Below, piece after piece: positions 54,154 to 64,000 of a stretch of DNA of 64,000 nucleotides. Under the pieces are notes generated by a model that was not told the DNA's origin, did no database searches, and saw only the letters and a program-made list of their open reading frames with translations. The stretch is from Ascochyta rabiei (Eukaryota; Ascomycota; Dothideomycetes; Pleosporales; Didymellaceae), in assembly GCF_004011695.2 (NCBI RefSeq), contig NC_082416.1, positions 1,116,001 to 1,180,000 of the forward strand, in the 5' to 3' direction. The position numbers and the translations under genes were made by a program. Position 1 is the first letter of the stretch; every line of letters starts with the position of its first letter.

Positions 54154-55000
54154 GCAGCGAGCGGGTTAAGTCGGGCTCCCTGCCGTTCTCAGATATGATT
54201 GATGCTTATGGTTCGAAGTTATGTCTCTCCTTGTCATCTTTCTTGCTTTTAGAACTTATGCCCTTTCTTTTTTTTTTTTTGCCCGTCGACAATCGTCGTC
54301 AGCTATACATGATGCCAACATTCAGTTGGCCGTTTGCTTTCAGATGCTCTCAGGCATTCCAACAGCTTGCGCTTGTCTGCCTTTCGTCTTGCTCTTTTCC
54401 TTCATCGATACCCCGGCTCGATGATTCTCCAAAATCTACATGTCAGAAAAACTCTCAACTCTCACGCGCGCCTAAAGGAAAGGAAAGGTGTTCTCTAGGC
54501 GCTGGATCACGTCTGTGTATTATCATCAACTGTATGAACTGGTATAGGATGGGTCTATGTCTGGTCAGAGGAATGTCTTTGTTTGGAAAGGTGCTGGTAC
54601 GCTTTCTTTGTACCAATAACGTTTGAACTGACAAGATCAGCAACAAAAATCTGTGAGCGTGTTTTCTCACTCTTGTACATATCATATCATTAATGCTAGC
54701 GAGCGATAATGTGACACTCAAACCATGAATCCTTATTATCCCTGTTCGATGTGCTTGATGTCTTGCTCTCCATACGTCTTCGGTATACAGGATACGTGCG
54801 GCCTTGACAGGTGACCATCGTAGCTCTCCTGCAGACCTTTACAAACTCGTGGTAGTGTTCCCCGTCCGCGACAGCTTTTACTGTCCTCTGATATTATCCA
54901 AGGGCCTGCCAAGATTGCGCTGCGCCGCGCATACCCTTGCCTCTCCTTTGGGCAGCTCATACACAATGCGTCCAGACATCTGGCTCTGCAACGTAGTTTC
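54154..55000. other. Convergent intergenic region, no gene seen
   Basis: About 850 bp between the zinc finger gene and the Ksh1 gene, which point toward each other. A T-run of 12 lies near 54269-54280. It should contain both 3' ends. No other feature supported. Confidence 0.5.
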
Positions 55001-55417
55001 TCAACCCATGAATGTGAGCGCCTGTTGCATGTCAGCACGATCAAACTCTCCGTTCAGTGATCCCTTGTGGACCCGCCCACGCCCCCCTCGACGTCCTTGC
55101 AGCAAGATATGCACGTCTCGCGTCCATCAAACCTTTCTCTTCAGACAAAGAGACTCCGTGCTTACCGCCATGACTACGCAGGCCAGACTAACGTACGGAC
55201 TGAGCCTCTCGCCCACCCGCGCGGCCTTCCATATGGGGCTGACGAAGTAGTTCTCCTTGTTGCGGTCGATGATACCGGGGAAGACGTAGTGCGCGTAGGT
55301 AGCGGTGCATATTGTGAGGAGGATTACAAGGAGCAGGGACTGGAAATTGAAGAGCGCTGTCTGTCGTTGTGTCAGTATTCAGGTCATTGCGGACGAGCTG
55401 TAGGGTGAAGGTACCAT
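55001..55417 (-). CDS. KSH1: Ksh1/Kish (TMEM167) small secretory-pathway membrane protein
   Basis: Predicted Golgi/early secretory pathway membrane protein of 72 aa, the usual length of Ksh1. Exons: 55417-55415 (the ATG alone), 55360-55166, 55021-55001. Spliced N-terminus is [20 protein letters not shown], followed by [20 protein letters not shown] and [16 protein letters not shown], which match the family pattern (FNFQSLL, DRN, WK-ARIGER-SPYV). Two hydrophobic segments bracket the conserved hydrophilic loop. The introns are 54 nt and 144 nt with GTACCT and GTAAGC donors and CAG acceptors. The family is needed for constitutive secretion in yeast and animals. Because of its introns the gene is invisible as one open frame. 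It shares a 465 bp upstream region with the divergent TAF13 gene. Confidence 0.88.
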
Positions 55418-55882
55418 TTTCGCGGTGAAACGTGGAGTATACAATCGCCGTGGTTGCAATGTGATTACTGGGAGAAGTGCTAGGTTTTACAGTTCGATGT
55501 CGTTGTCTAAGATAGTCAAGTGAACAGTTGTCGTCGCGGTGCAATTCACCTTCGGCGGGGAGAACATGCACCGGGGATCTGGCCTGTGCGTGCATCCACG
55601 CTCGTCATTGTTCACCACCGCGTCTTTGCGCGCAAGCACCACACATCAATAGATCGACGACCTGCCACGTTCCACTTCAAAGCCTGTTTGCGCATCCGTG
55701 CGCGTCTAGTACGATCGAATCTGCCAGCTCTCTGCGAATCGAAGTTCCTGGCCAGCTCGAACGGTAGCGCGCGACGGACGTTGCAATTGCAGCGCAATAA
55801 CCGACCTCGCGCAGAAGCAGAGGGAGGGACGACAGCACACGAGAAATTGTAGCAAGAGCGGAAACGCTCGAACAGACACATC
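55418..55882. promoter_or_regulatory. Divergent promoter region of Ksh1 and TAF13 genes
   Basis: 465 bp between the two start codons. Two housekeeping genes are expected to share it. Overlapping short frames on both strands are not supported as genes. No clear TATA box is seen. Confidence 0.5.
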
Positions 55883-56610
55883 ATGACGGAGGTGCGTATG
55901 CGCCTGCGCCAAAAGGGCCAGCAGTTTCCTACGCAAGACTGTAAGTGGCTTCACTTCTCACTTCACTGCCAACTGCGCCTTCTCTTCCTAAGCATCACAT
56001 GTCGATAACTGTCTGTCTCTATCCTTCTTGCTCCGAATTCAATCACCACCACCGCGTTCTACTACCCCAGCCGCGGACAACCACCGCGATGCCCACGCCA
56101 GTACTGCCCCGAGCGCCAGCTCCACGCCACCTCAAGAAGTCGCGGACACTCTTTGACTGCCCCCAAGTAGAAGCCTTCCTCCTCGCGTTCGGCGACAACG
56201 ACTACCCCCTCCCCGAAACGGTGCGGGTGCTGGATGAAATTGTAACCGACTACATAATCGAGTCGTGCCACGAAGCAGCCGCCGTAGCGCACCACGCACG
56301 ACGAGCAAAGATCAAGCTGGACGACTTCAAGTTCATGCTGCGCAGAGACACGGGCAAGCTGGGCCGCGTCAGCGAGATGCTAGAGACCGACAAGGAGCTG
56401 AAGCGAAAGCGAAAGGCATTCGACACGGACGAGGGGGCGGTGCTGCAGAAGGGCGACGCAAAGGCGGACGAGGACGAGGGACAGAGTGCTGCTGCTGTGA
56501 AGCGCGCGAAAGGCGCAGATGAGGACGGGGAGCGCAAAAAGAAGAAGAAGAAGAAAAAAAAGGACAAGGTCAAGGGTGAGAAGTTCAGGGATGACGAGAG
56601 CGTGCTGTAG
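55883..56610 (+). CDS. TAF13: TFIID subunit TAF13
   Basis: Predicted nuclear histone-fold subunit of the general transcription factor TFIID, pairing with TAF11. 166 aa from exons 55883-55940 and 56168-56610. The first exon encodes MTEVRMRLRQKGQQFPTQD; it joins LEAFLLAFGDNDYPLPETVRVLDEIV, the start of the histone fold, which continues through DYIIESCHEAAAVAHHARRAKIKLDDFKFMLRRD (to about residue 90). The C-terminus is charged and ends in a long Lys run and KGEKFRDDESVL. The intron is 227 nt, long for this window; a frame inside it (from 56089) could be read as an alternative N-terminus, but the spliced form matches the family start much better. Confidence 0.9.
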
Positions 56611-57538
56611 CGACGCCGCGACACGTCTTCCAGCTCTGGAACCGCGTCGACCGCGACGGCGTGTTGACAGCCGCAGGGTCGCGCTCTTCTTCAGCACTGC
56701 CTTCGACATCGCAACTTCTGGCCTCGAACACGATGCACGACCGCTTCCTCGACGTACACGTTTGCCCGAGGAGAAGTGAGATTTCATCAAGTGCTGCAAT
56801 CCAACAGCTCCAGCTTTTTCCAAAGCTCGCCAGCAACTCGCCCCAACACACCTTGTGGCACAGGCCAGACGGAGACAAGAAGACTGCATTGCGACGGCGT
56901 TCATTTCTCCAAGGTTCGATACCAGCATGGTTATGTGCATCATCATGTCTTCTCTTCCAAATGTACCGTTAAAAGCCTAGTCTTGTAGTGTATGATCCGA
57001 CGCAAGTGAGGTGGGTATGTGGTGCAGATGCACTGTTACTTACTGGTATCCAGTCTGCCCGCGTCCTGAATGAAGCTCGTGCTCGACTGAGACCTTGGGA
57101 AGGACAACTCATCTGCAGCGCTGGATGTGTCGATCGTCATGTAGTTTGACAGCCGCGAGACTCGACCACGTCACCAAAAGAGCACTGCACGGCGTTTGAA
57201 CGTTGTTGGAATGTTTCATTGGTTGAGCTTGTTTGCGCTCAGATGCTCTTGCTTTGACAGGCCTGCGATAATCATACACAGCCTCAGACGGCGCCGGAAA
57301 ATGCTCGCCCGCTCAGGCGCTGGGCTTTTTGGGTTTCTCATTCCGCATCCTCGTGCAACATTCCCACGTCTCCGAGCACGCCCTCGTCCTCGTGTGACGC
57401 GGGGCGGCTCGCCTCCTCGTTCTTTTCCGTGCTTGCAGTGTTGGTGTTGCTGTTTTCAACGTCTCCGAGCAACACTACACTCGCACGTTTGCCAAAACGC
57501 CGTACCCAAGCTCTTGAGAATGCATCATTAAATCATGT
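56611..57538. other. Convergent intergenic region, no gene seen
   Basis: About 930 bp between the convergent TAF13 and eIF3f genes. Frames are short and without protein features. It must contain the 3' ends of both genes. Confidence 0.5.
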
Positions 57539-58728
57539 TCACGCCTCCTGCTGCCTCTGCTGCCTACCCTTGTTGCCGCCCCTTCGGTCGCCGCCCTGTT
57601 TCCTGTCGCCACCCTCCTTCTGGTTGTCGCCGGCAAGCGCGTCGCCGCCGCCGAGGGTGAGCGCAGCGGTTGCGAGACGGTTCGAGAGGTCGATCTGGGT
57701 GCGGATGGTGTTGGCGAGGTAGGAGACGACGAGGACGTCCTGGATGTGTGCGTTGCTGGCAGTTGTTAGCGTGGAAGCTAGATTTTCTACTTGGGGGTTT
57801 CCAGCCAACGTACAAGTCGCGCTCAATGTCGGCGGCGTCGACCTTGGGGGCCAGGCTGAGGGCATTCATCAGGAACTGGCCCAGGGCGGACGAGGGCTCA
57901 GCCTCCTCGTCGAGGACGTTGTTGACGTAGTTGGAGACGCGCTCGAGCATGTCGAGGACGTGCTGGATAGCGCGCTCGAGCTGGTCGAGGTCCGTGGCAA
58001 TCTCCGAAGTGCGGTCCTCGCGGTCCTTGGCCGAGGAGATGAGCTCGAGGCCCGACTTCTCGGCCTCGCCGTACTTGATCTCGTGGGGCACGGGGATGAA
58101 GAGGCACGAGTCGGCGGCGCGCTCAGCGGTGACGCCAATCGGGGCCGAGATGTACGTGCGCGACTCGATCTCCTTGCCGGGCTCGGTGGAGATGGTCAGG
58201 TGGACGGCCGGGTGGGGCCATGTGCCGTCGCCCTGCTGGCTGTAGAAGTTCTGGATGAGGGCGGAGAAGGTATTGAGGTCGCTGCTGGTGGCGTACCAGC
58301 CGACGAGGACCTCGCGGGGGTTGGCGCGCAGGTGCAGGGCCAGCATCTGCTTCTGGTAGTCCATGTCGACCTCGACCTGCTCGGCCGTCTCGGTGTGGGG
58401 GACGGCGTAGCAGTTGCGGATCTCGATCTCGGTGCCGTCTTCGCTGCGGGTGCCCAGCAGCGTGCCGATGACGCGCTCCTGGTCGGCGGGGCGGCGCAGC
58501 GAGTGGTCGAGGACGGAGAAAACGGCCTGGTTACGTTGTCAGCGCACTGTACCGGTGTGCAGCCAGCACCTCGGCACCTGGGCACCTGGGTACCGGGGCG
58601 CCGGGGCGGTTGGGCGCGCGCACCTGGGGCTGGATGACCACGTTCAGCGGCGCCGTCGATGGCTGGGCGCCGACGGGCGCAGGGCCGAGCGGGCGGGCGA
58701 GGTGGAGGAAGGAGTCGGTCTCAGACAT
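57539..58728 (-). CDS. Translation initiation factor eIF3 subunit F
   Basis: Predicted cytosolic eIF3 subunit of 344 aa with an MPN (Mov34) domain. Exons: 58728-58624, 58526-57814, 57755-57539. Exon 1 gives [15 protein letters not shown] and then NVVIQPQ, joined to [25 protein letters not shown], the start of the MPN fold. [20 protein letters not shown] and PAVHLTI continue it. No JAMM metal-binding set (HxHPxxSxxxS-D) is present, as expected for this non-catalytic subunit. Exon 3 starts [22 protein letters not shown], typical of eIF3f, and ends in a short Gly/Arg/Gln-rich tail. GC content is high. The gene diverges from the Utp25 gene. Confidence 0.94.
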
Positions 58729-59090
58729 GATGGCGAGGGGCGCTGGGCGGGGCGGGGCGGGGCGTGCGGTGCCGTGGGAGGGTGCGGAGGGTGCGAGGCC
58801 GTGGGAAGGTGCGGAGAGTGCGAGGCCGTCGGGGGCGTTGAGGTCGTGAAGGTGGTGGGGCAGAAATTGTATTGTTCCTGCCAGGTGCGGCCCTCTCGCT
58901 AGCACGGACGCTAATATTTATTTTCTGGACGCCTTCGACAGAACACGAGACTGTGACGCGTGAAGAGAGCAACGAATCGCACGAGACTGGAGCTTGGACT
59001 GCGCTGACAGCCCAGCTGTTGAAGTTTTCAAAACAACGCACACTTGAAGAGAGCAGCGCAAGAGAAGGGGAGACCACCACACACGGCACC
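58729..59090. promoter_or_regulatory. Divergent promoter region of eIF3f and Utp25 genes
   Basis: 362 bp between the start codons of two genes for protein synthesis and ribosome building. The left third has direct repeats around GGGGCGG and GGGAGGGTGCGGAG-like units (58735-58820). A shared promoter is inferred from the arrangement. Confidence 0.5.
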
Positions 59091-61469
59091 ATGGCCTTCT
59101 CGAGAGGACGTGGAGGGGCTCGCGGCGGCGGCGCATGGGGAGGCAGCAGAGGCGGCAGCAGAGGCGGTGGCAGGGGCGGCAGTAGGGGCGGCGGCAGAGG
59201 TGGCCCTAGGGGAAGAGGCGGCGCACGAGGGCGAGGACGGGGCGGTGGCGGCGGCCGTGGTGGATATGGCGCGGCGCGGACAAGGAGCCCTGACGGCGAG
59301 GCGTGAGTACGGCAACGAGCTGGACGATGCCCAGAGCAGCCGCTGACACGCAACAGAGACGCCGAGAGAGCGCAGTCGCCTGCCCCAGAAGACACCGACT
59401 CAGAACCATCTGACGACTCTGAAGACGGAGAAGAAGAGGAGGAAGAAGAGGCAGAGCCCACGTCAAACGCCTATTCCGCCTTACTACAGTCTCTCGCCTC
59501 CACGCAGCCCCAGGATCGATCGAGCAAAAAGCGCAAGGCACAGACCGATGACGACCAGTCTGCTGGACAACAAGGACTCAAGAGACGCACCAAGCAGTCA
59601 GACCTGAGGTCAGCTGCGGTGGAAGTCCAGGACGACGCTGCAGAACAGGACGACGAGCCAGCGGATGACGGCGAGGACGAGGACCAGGACGAGGCAGAAG
59701 AAGTCGAGGAGGAAGAGGAGGAAACAACACTCGACAACGAGGCTAACAATCCCTTCTTTGACCAGCACTTCGGCACCCCAGACGAGAATGAGCTTACAAA
59801 ACGACTGAAGAGGATAGCAGAGAACGAATGGGCGACGAAGAAGCTTGAAGCGGGCCCAGCGAAGGCGGCCAACCCATGGAAAGCTCAGAAGGCGAATCAC
59901 ACCGACACCGGAAGAGGCGTCCTGCAAGTCCCCAGCACGGACGAGAAGGCACTCGAAAGGCCAAAGTTCAAGAGCACGCGCAACATCGGGCTGAAGTCGA
60001 AACTGGTGGAGAATGCACAGAAGGAGATTGGCGAATTCAACGACCTCGAGCAGACCATTGCGCCGTCCCTCTTCAGCTACCAGGACCTGCTCTTTGGCGC
60101 GCGAACTGTGCAGAACGCAGGCCGTCTCCGAGACCTCACCTGCTTGCATGCACTCAATCATATCCTGATGACACGGGATCGCGTCTTGAAAAACAACGCC
60201 AAGCTGGCGGCGGCAAAGGAAGACGAAGACGTCGAGTACCGTGACCAGGGATTCACACGACCAAAGATCCTGTTCCTCCTCGAGACCAAGCAGGCTTGCG
60301 TACGTGTTCTGGAATCCATCACCAAGCTGCACACTTTCGAGCAGCAGGAGAACAAGAAGCGTTTCCTCGACAGTTTCTCGCAACCCGAGGACAAGTTCTC
60401 AGACGACAAGCCAGACGACTTCCGGGAGCTTTTTGAAGGCAATGACGAGAACGAGTTCCGTGTGGGCGTCAAGCTGACTCGCAAAACACTGAAGCTGTAC
60501 TCCACCTTCTACAACTCAGACATCATCTTTGCGTCTGCACTTGGTCTGCGACGTGCGATTGAAACTGGCGATAAGAAGAAGAGGGGCGACCACGACTTCC
60601 TATCCTCAATCGAGATGGTCGTCATGGACCAGGCAGACGCAACACTCATGCAGAACTTCGAGCACGCCGAGTTCGTCTTCGATCACCTCAACCTCCAACC
60701 CAAGGACCCCCACGGCTGCGACTTCTCCCGTGTGCGTTCGTGGTACCTCGACGGCCACGCCCCCAACCTCCGCCAAACCATCATTCTCTCCGCCTTCTTG
60801 ACCCCCAAAATTAATTCTCTCTACTACAAGCACATGCGTAACGTCGCCGGCCGCCTGCGCTACACACCAGACTACACAGCCGGACTGATCGAGTCCCTCT
60901 CGTACGGCGTCAAGCAGACATTCCTACGCTTTGACTCGCCATCTCATTTGACAGACCCCGACGCCCGCTTCAAGTACTTCCACTCCTCCATCCTGCCGTC
61001 GATCACGCGCCTTCCCAAGCCTGCAACAGGCGGTGTTGGCGTCCTTGTCTTCATTCCGAGTTACCTCGACTTTGTACGCGTGCGTAACTCGCTCGTCGAC
61101 TCAGATTTCAGCTACGGCCTGATCCAGGAATACACCGACGCAACGGACGTGCGGAAAGCGCGGTCGCATTTCATGAGCGGCAAGCACTCGTTGCTCCTGT
61201 ACACAGGACGTGCGCACCACTTCCACCGCTACCAAATCCGTGGCGTGAAGAGGGTTGTGTTTTACGGCGTGCCTGAGAACCCAAAGTTCTACGATGAGGT
61301 TGTGGGCTTCATCGGCAAGAGCGTCGAGAGGGGCGAGATCAGCAGGCAGGAGGCGAGTGTCCGAGTAGCGTTCAGTAAGTGGGAAAGGCTGGAACTGGAG
61401 AGAGTAGTAGGGACGAAGAGGGTGGGGAAGATGATTGCGGATAGGGGGGATGTATTCGACTTTGTGTAA
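59091..61469 (+). CDS. UTP25: U3 snoRNP-associated protein Utp25 (DUF1253 / DEF homologue)
   Basis: Predicted nucleolar protein of the small-subunit processome, needed for early 18S rRNA processing. 774 aa, exons 59091-59302 and 59357-61469. Exon 1 codes for an RGG/Gly-Arg-rich N-terminus of about 60 residues, which can bind RNA. Acidic, disordered segments follow (up to about 230). The Utp25 core then shows DLLFGARTVQNAGRLRDLTCLHALNHI, FLLETKQACVRVLESI and SSIEMVVMDQADATLMQNFEH, the last being a degenerate DEAD-like motif, and a C-terminal helicase-like half (VGVLVFIPSYLDFVRVRN, SLLLYTGRAHHFHRYQIRGVKRVVFYG). True helicase ATP-binding residues are lacking, as in the family. The RGG extension at the N-terminus is longer than I would expect for the family. 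Confidence 0.92.
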
Positions 61470-61850
61470 CATTGTACATTTGTAGTTCCAAGACGTAGAC
61501 GGCCTGCATTGCATTAGATGGCGTTTGTCGCGTTAAACTCAAGCAATCGTATAAGACGAACGTGCTGCAAAGCAAACTAAGAGTCAAAAGAACAATGCCC
61601 CCAAGCATCGTCTTGCAGCGTGCATATTCTGCTCACCAGCAACCTCGATCAACCGGACCGTAGTCGTCCACTAATCCAACAACCAAGCCAAGCTTCCTCA
61701 ACAACCAGCCCTTGAATTTCCATCTCTACAATCAACACAGCAAACCCCCACCCCCCAAACATCTCCAGCTCCCCACCTCTTCCCTCGCAAAACTCTCCAA
61801 CAACCACACACATCCGACTCCACCTCTATAATCCATAGTGCCCACCCATC
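61470..61850. other. Convergent intergenic region
   Basis: 381 bp between the 3' ends of the Utp25 gene and the next minus-strand gene. The right half is C-rich on the plus strand. No gene supported. Confidence 0.5.
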
Positions 61851-63002
61851 TCATCTCCTTCCCCCCCAGTAATCGCCCCGAAACAGCGCCGCAGACACTT
61901 CCCCATGACCACGACCACGACCACCTTCCATGTCGACGTCGTCGTAGTAAACACCCGCCCGCCCCCGTCCAGCCACCCGCCGCGAGTGCTCTTCCGAGAG
62001 GGACGTGAAGGATGCGGTAGCCGCGTCGGCGAGGGGGTTTGGGGGAGGTGGGATGCAGTGCTCTCGCGCTGTTAGCGTGGGATTCGGGTCTTCGGTTGTG
62101 GTGCGAAGTGGTGGTTGTGGTGGTGTTGTTGTTGTATCGCGAGCTGCGGGATCTCGAGGGCTTGTTTCTTCGCTGCGGGGGCTGGATTCTTGGGCGTGGG
62201 CGCTCTGGAGGCCGTGTTCTGACGTCGTGGATGTGGGGGCTGGGGTGCTGAGGTTTGGGCTGGGTGGTGTGTTTGATGGCGGAGAGGTGGGATGAGGTTG
62301 CGCATCGAGATGGGCTGGGGATGTGGCGTGTTTGAGGTTGATGCTGTGGTTGGAGTCGGGGGTGAGAGGAGCTGGATCTTGGTGCTTTGTAGTGTCGATC
62401 AAAGGTTCGGTCTCGTTTGATTGAGATTGAGAGGACAAAGGGGCGTCAGCGTCTGGACCGTGAGTTGGTGAAGGAGAAGATAGTAAATCGGGCCCCGGCC
62501 CAAGACTTGTAGTTAGCTGGGCAATTGTCTTGATCTTTGCCTTCTTGTTGAGTGTGTCTCCACGAAGCGCTGGCTTTGTGACTGAAGCAGTAGTCTGCTT
62601 TCGCTTCGCGCTTCTACCAGTCTTTCTTGCATTCCCCTCCTCAAGCCGAGCCTCCGGTTTATGCACGTTCGGAAAAATAACTGGCACATACCCCTCGTGT
62701 TCGTTGCTGTCTATCTCTTCATTCATCTTCCTGAAAAATGCGTTGTGCTGCTTCGCAATCATTGGAAAGCTCTCTGTCACGAACTTCGCCATGGCCGTTG
62801 CAGACTCCGGCGCACATGCTTTCGCACACATGAGATCGCGGTAGTGTTCATCGTAAATGGACTGTGTTGGAGATGGAAGCTGCCTGAGGGCTTTCAGGAG
62901 ATCTTGTTGGGCTGGCTTGGGGAGGTAGTAGCTAAAGCCTCTAGAGGCTGCGACGGCGTATTTGGAGGACTTGTCCGGGCTAGGTTTGCGAGAAGTAGCC
63001 AT
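61851..63002 (-). CDS. Hypothetical protein with disordered C-terminus
   Basis: A single-exon frame. The ATG at 63002 is preferred (MATSRKPSPDKSSKYAVAAS); the frame stays open to 63290, but the upstream part looks untranslated. This gives 383 aa. Residues 15-125 form a helical conserved-looking part (FSYYLPKPAQQDLLKALRQL, then SIYDEHYRDLMCAKACAPES and FPMIAKQHNAFFRKMNEEI). A basic stretch KRKQ and KKAKIK may be nuclear localisation signals. From about residue 190 the protein is Pro/Ser/Thr-rich and disordered, ending in an Arg/Gly-rich piece (RGRAGVYYDDVDMEGGRGRG). I recognise no domain. Nuclear location is an inference from the basic motifs. Confidence 0.62.
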   Translation of the reverse strand: MATSRKPSPDKSSKYAVAASRGFSYYLPKPAQQDLLKALRQLPSPTQSIYDEHYRDLMCAKACAPESATAMAKFVTESFPMIAKQHNAFFRKMNEEIDSNEHEGYVPVIFPNVHKPEARLEEGNARKTGRSAKRKQTTASVTKPALRGDTLNKKAKIKTIAQLTTSLGPGPDLLSSPSPTHGPDADAPLSSQSQSNETEPLIDTTKHQDPAPLTPDSNHSINLKHATSPAHLDAQPHPTSPPSNTPPSPNLSTPAPTSTTSEHGLQSAHAQESSPRSEETSPRDPAARDTTTTPPQPPLRTTTEDPNPTLTAREHCIPPPPNPLADAATASFTSLSEEHSRRVAGRGRAGVYYDDVDMEGGRGRGHGEVSAALFRGDYWGGRR

Positions 63003-63419
63003 GGTCGACAAAGTGATACTTTTCGGGGCGGAAGATGTGTTTTGCACGATATCGACGTCAAGCTCAGTCAGTGGTGTGCTTTTTATGGGTGCTTTTGTTA
63101 GCTGAAGTGGCCTTAGATGATCTCGTGGAGCACGGAAAGGTGAGTGAGTGAAAAGCATGCCGCGCAACCTGTGCCGTCCGAACCCTTCCCAAGAGTGTGA
63201 AAAGTGAAATTCCAGTCTATACATTACAAGCGTAGTGTTTTCCCAGCTGATATATTCACTAGAAGCAGGAGAGCACAGCGTGATTGTCAAAACCCGTCCT
63301 CTATATCGAACTCATCCCTACACGGATTGATGTATCGAGACTATTCGGTTGTCGCTGATTTTGTTATTAACGATAAAGCACAAGCCAGGTAGGTATGCTA
63401 GGTTGTCCATCTCTCAGCC
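63003..63419. promoter_or_regulatory. Intergenic region before the hypothetical gene
   Basis: 417 bp between two minus-strand genes. It holds the 3' flank of the kinase-like gene and the promoter and leader of the gene starting at 63002. No single element is assigned. Confidence 0.4.
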
Positions 63420-64000
63420 TTACAGCTCTTCTACTCTCTCCACATTTCTTTGCCTGTCCAATACAACCCTGACCATTCTGCCCTTGTCTTTGAAAAGGCC
63501 CTGCCTCAGCGTATCTAGATAAATCTCATAGCTCGGCATATAACCGTCAATGAAAGCCTTGACCTGCTCATCTGACATACCGGATCCTTTCGCCGCGATC
63601 ATCTTGTGCTCTTGCTCCAGTCGCCAGATGTATACATTGTGCAGATCACTAGTGTCGATGTGAACGAAGAAATCAAAATTCTGAGGACCCATAAACGCAT
63701 CGTAATATCGTTTTAGGTTGTCGTTCACCTCCAGCAGATGGGGCAACTGATGCTGCGCAGGAGTGTTGATGGGCAACTGTCCAGCAAGTGCTAGCGAGCG
63801 CTTTTCCTCGACCGCAGAAGCTGGGAGCGGCTGGAAGCCGACGCACCAGCCCTCGAAAACTACGACGTCCGGCTTTCGCGAAACCGAATGCCATGCCGAA
63901 ACAGGTGCGCGGTCACCTTCACCGCTGAACTGACTCTTGTCGAAACTTGGGATTCGGAGCTCGCCCTCCCCACTGTACGATTCCAGCTCTTTGAAGAACC
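63420..64000 (-). CDS. Tda10/D-glycerate 3-kinase-like P-loop kinase, partial
   Basis: The 3' part of a minus-strand gene whose start lies beyond the window edge. About 192 codons are visible. The reading frame contains IPSFDKSQFSGEGDRAP, then DVVVFEGWCVGFQPL, the substrate-binding and Walker B-like part of the D-glycerate 3-kinase/Tda10 family, followed by NDNLKRYYDAFMG and FVHIDTSDLHNVYIWRLEQE, then a MSDEQVKAFIDGYMPSYEIY stretch near the end. The P-loop itself must lie upstream, outside the window. Family members are ATP-dependent kinases related to uridine and phosphoribulokinases. Substrate in fungi is not settled. The visible part has no stop or intron. Confidence 0.85.
   Translation of the reverse strand, partial: FFKELESYSGEGELRIPSFDKSQFSGEGDRAPVSAWHSVSRKPDVVVFEGWCVGFQPLPASAVEEKRSLALAGQLPINTPAQHQLPHLLEVNDNLKRYYDAFMGPQNFDFFVHIDTSDLHNVYIWRLEQEHKMIAAKGSGMSDEQVKAFIDGYMPSYEIYLDTLRQGLFKDKGRMVRVVLDRQRNVERVEEL

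Noticed and set aside
57744..58637. Plus-strand frame of 297 codons opposite the eIF3f gene
   Set aside because: It is a GC-bias shadow; eIF3f on the other strand is clearly recognisable.
59610..60383. Minus-strand frame of 257 codons opposite the Utp25 gene
   Set aside because: Low-complexity shadow of an acidic region; no protein features of its own.
1..64000. CRISPR arrays or bacterial-type operons
   Set aside because: No regularly spaced direct repeats were seen, and gene structure is eukaryotic throughout.

Overview
The window is nuclear DNA of a filamentous ascomycete. Genes carry short (about 47-60 nt) GT-AG introns with CTGAC/CTAAC-like branch sites, two Zn2Cys6 regulators sit side by side, and two DNA transposons have decayed by C-to-T/G-to-A change in the way repeat-induced point mutation (RIP) acts. 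Gene content fits a dothideomycete, probably Pleosporales; that placement is an inference from general resemblance and was not searched. Most gene models below were rebuilt by hand from splice sites, so their exon lists are predictions.

Layout. 0.2-9.4 kb: two divergent Zn2Cys6 regulators, a SUR7/PalI-like membrane protein and a sphingolipid delta-4 desaturase, followed by a small mitochondrial-type protein. 10.3-13.1 kb: an AT-rich block holding a complete but RIP-dead 1.86 kb pogo/Fot1-type transposon. 13.1-20 kb: a decayed island with one small intact gene, a transposase tail, a fragment of a regulator, a LysM/chitin-binding secreted protein with an in-frame stop, one intact hypothetical gene, a hypothetical gene with a stop and a frame change, and the 5' part of a TauD-type dioxygenase. 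20-21.7 kb: an intact secreted BBE-like flavin oxidase. 24.3-31.9 kb: sedolisin protease, Rtt106 histone chaperone, a two-anchor membrane protein and an aquaporin. 32.5-41.6 kb: a long secreted Ser/Thr/Pro-rich protein, a Mup1-type amino acid permease and an F-box protein. 42.4 kb: an intron-containing tRNA-Ala. 43.2-46.5 kb: DJ-1/PfpI protein, a hypothetical protein and an NmrA-like reductase. 46.6-48.7 kb: a second, 2.13 kb RIP-dead transposon whose end lies 146 bp before the reductase start codon. 49.5-64 kb: a protoglobin and then a housekeeping stretch: Ahc1-like zinc finger protein, Ksh1, TAF13, eIF3f, Utp25, a disordered protein and a partial Tda10/glycerate-kinase-like gene cut by the window edge.

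The housekeeping genes are arranged in divergent pairs (Ksh1/TAF13, eIF3f/Utp25) with 360-465 bp shared upstream regions. The accessory part is dominated by transposon invasion, RIP and loss of neighbouring genes. I found no polyketide/peptide synthase backbone, no CRISPR array and no clearly new biological system; the most informative signals are the two transposons with paired subterminal repeats, the run of broken genes beside them, and several unusual gene structures (a start codon alone in its own exon, a GC-AG intron splitting a zinc cluster).
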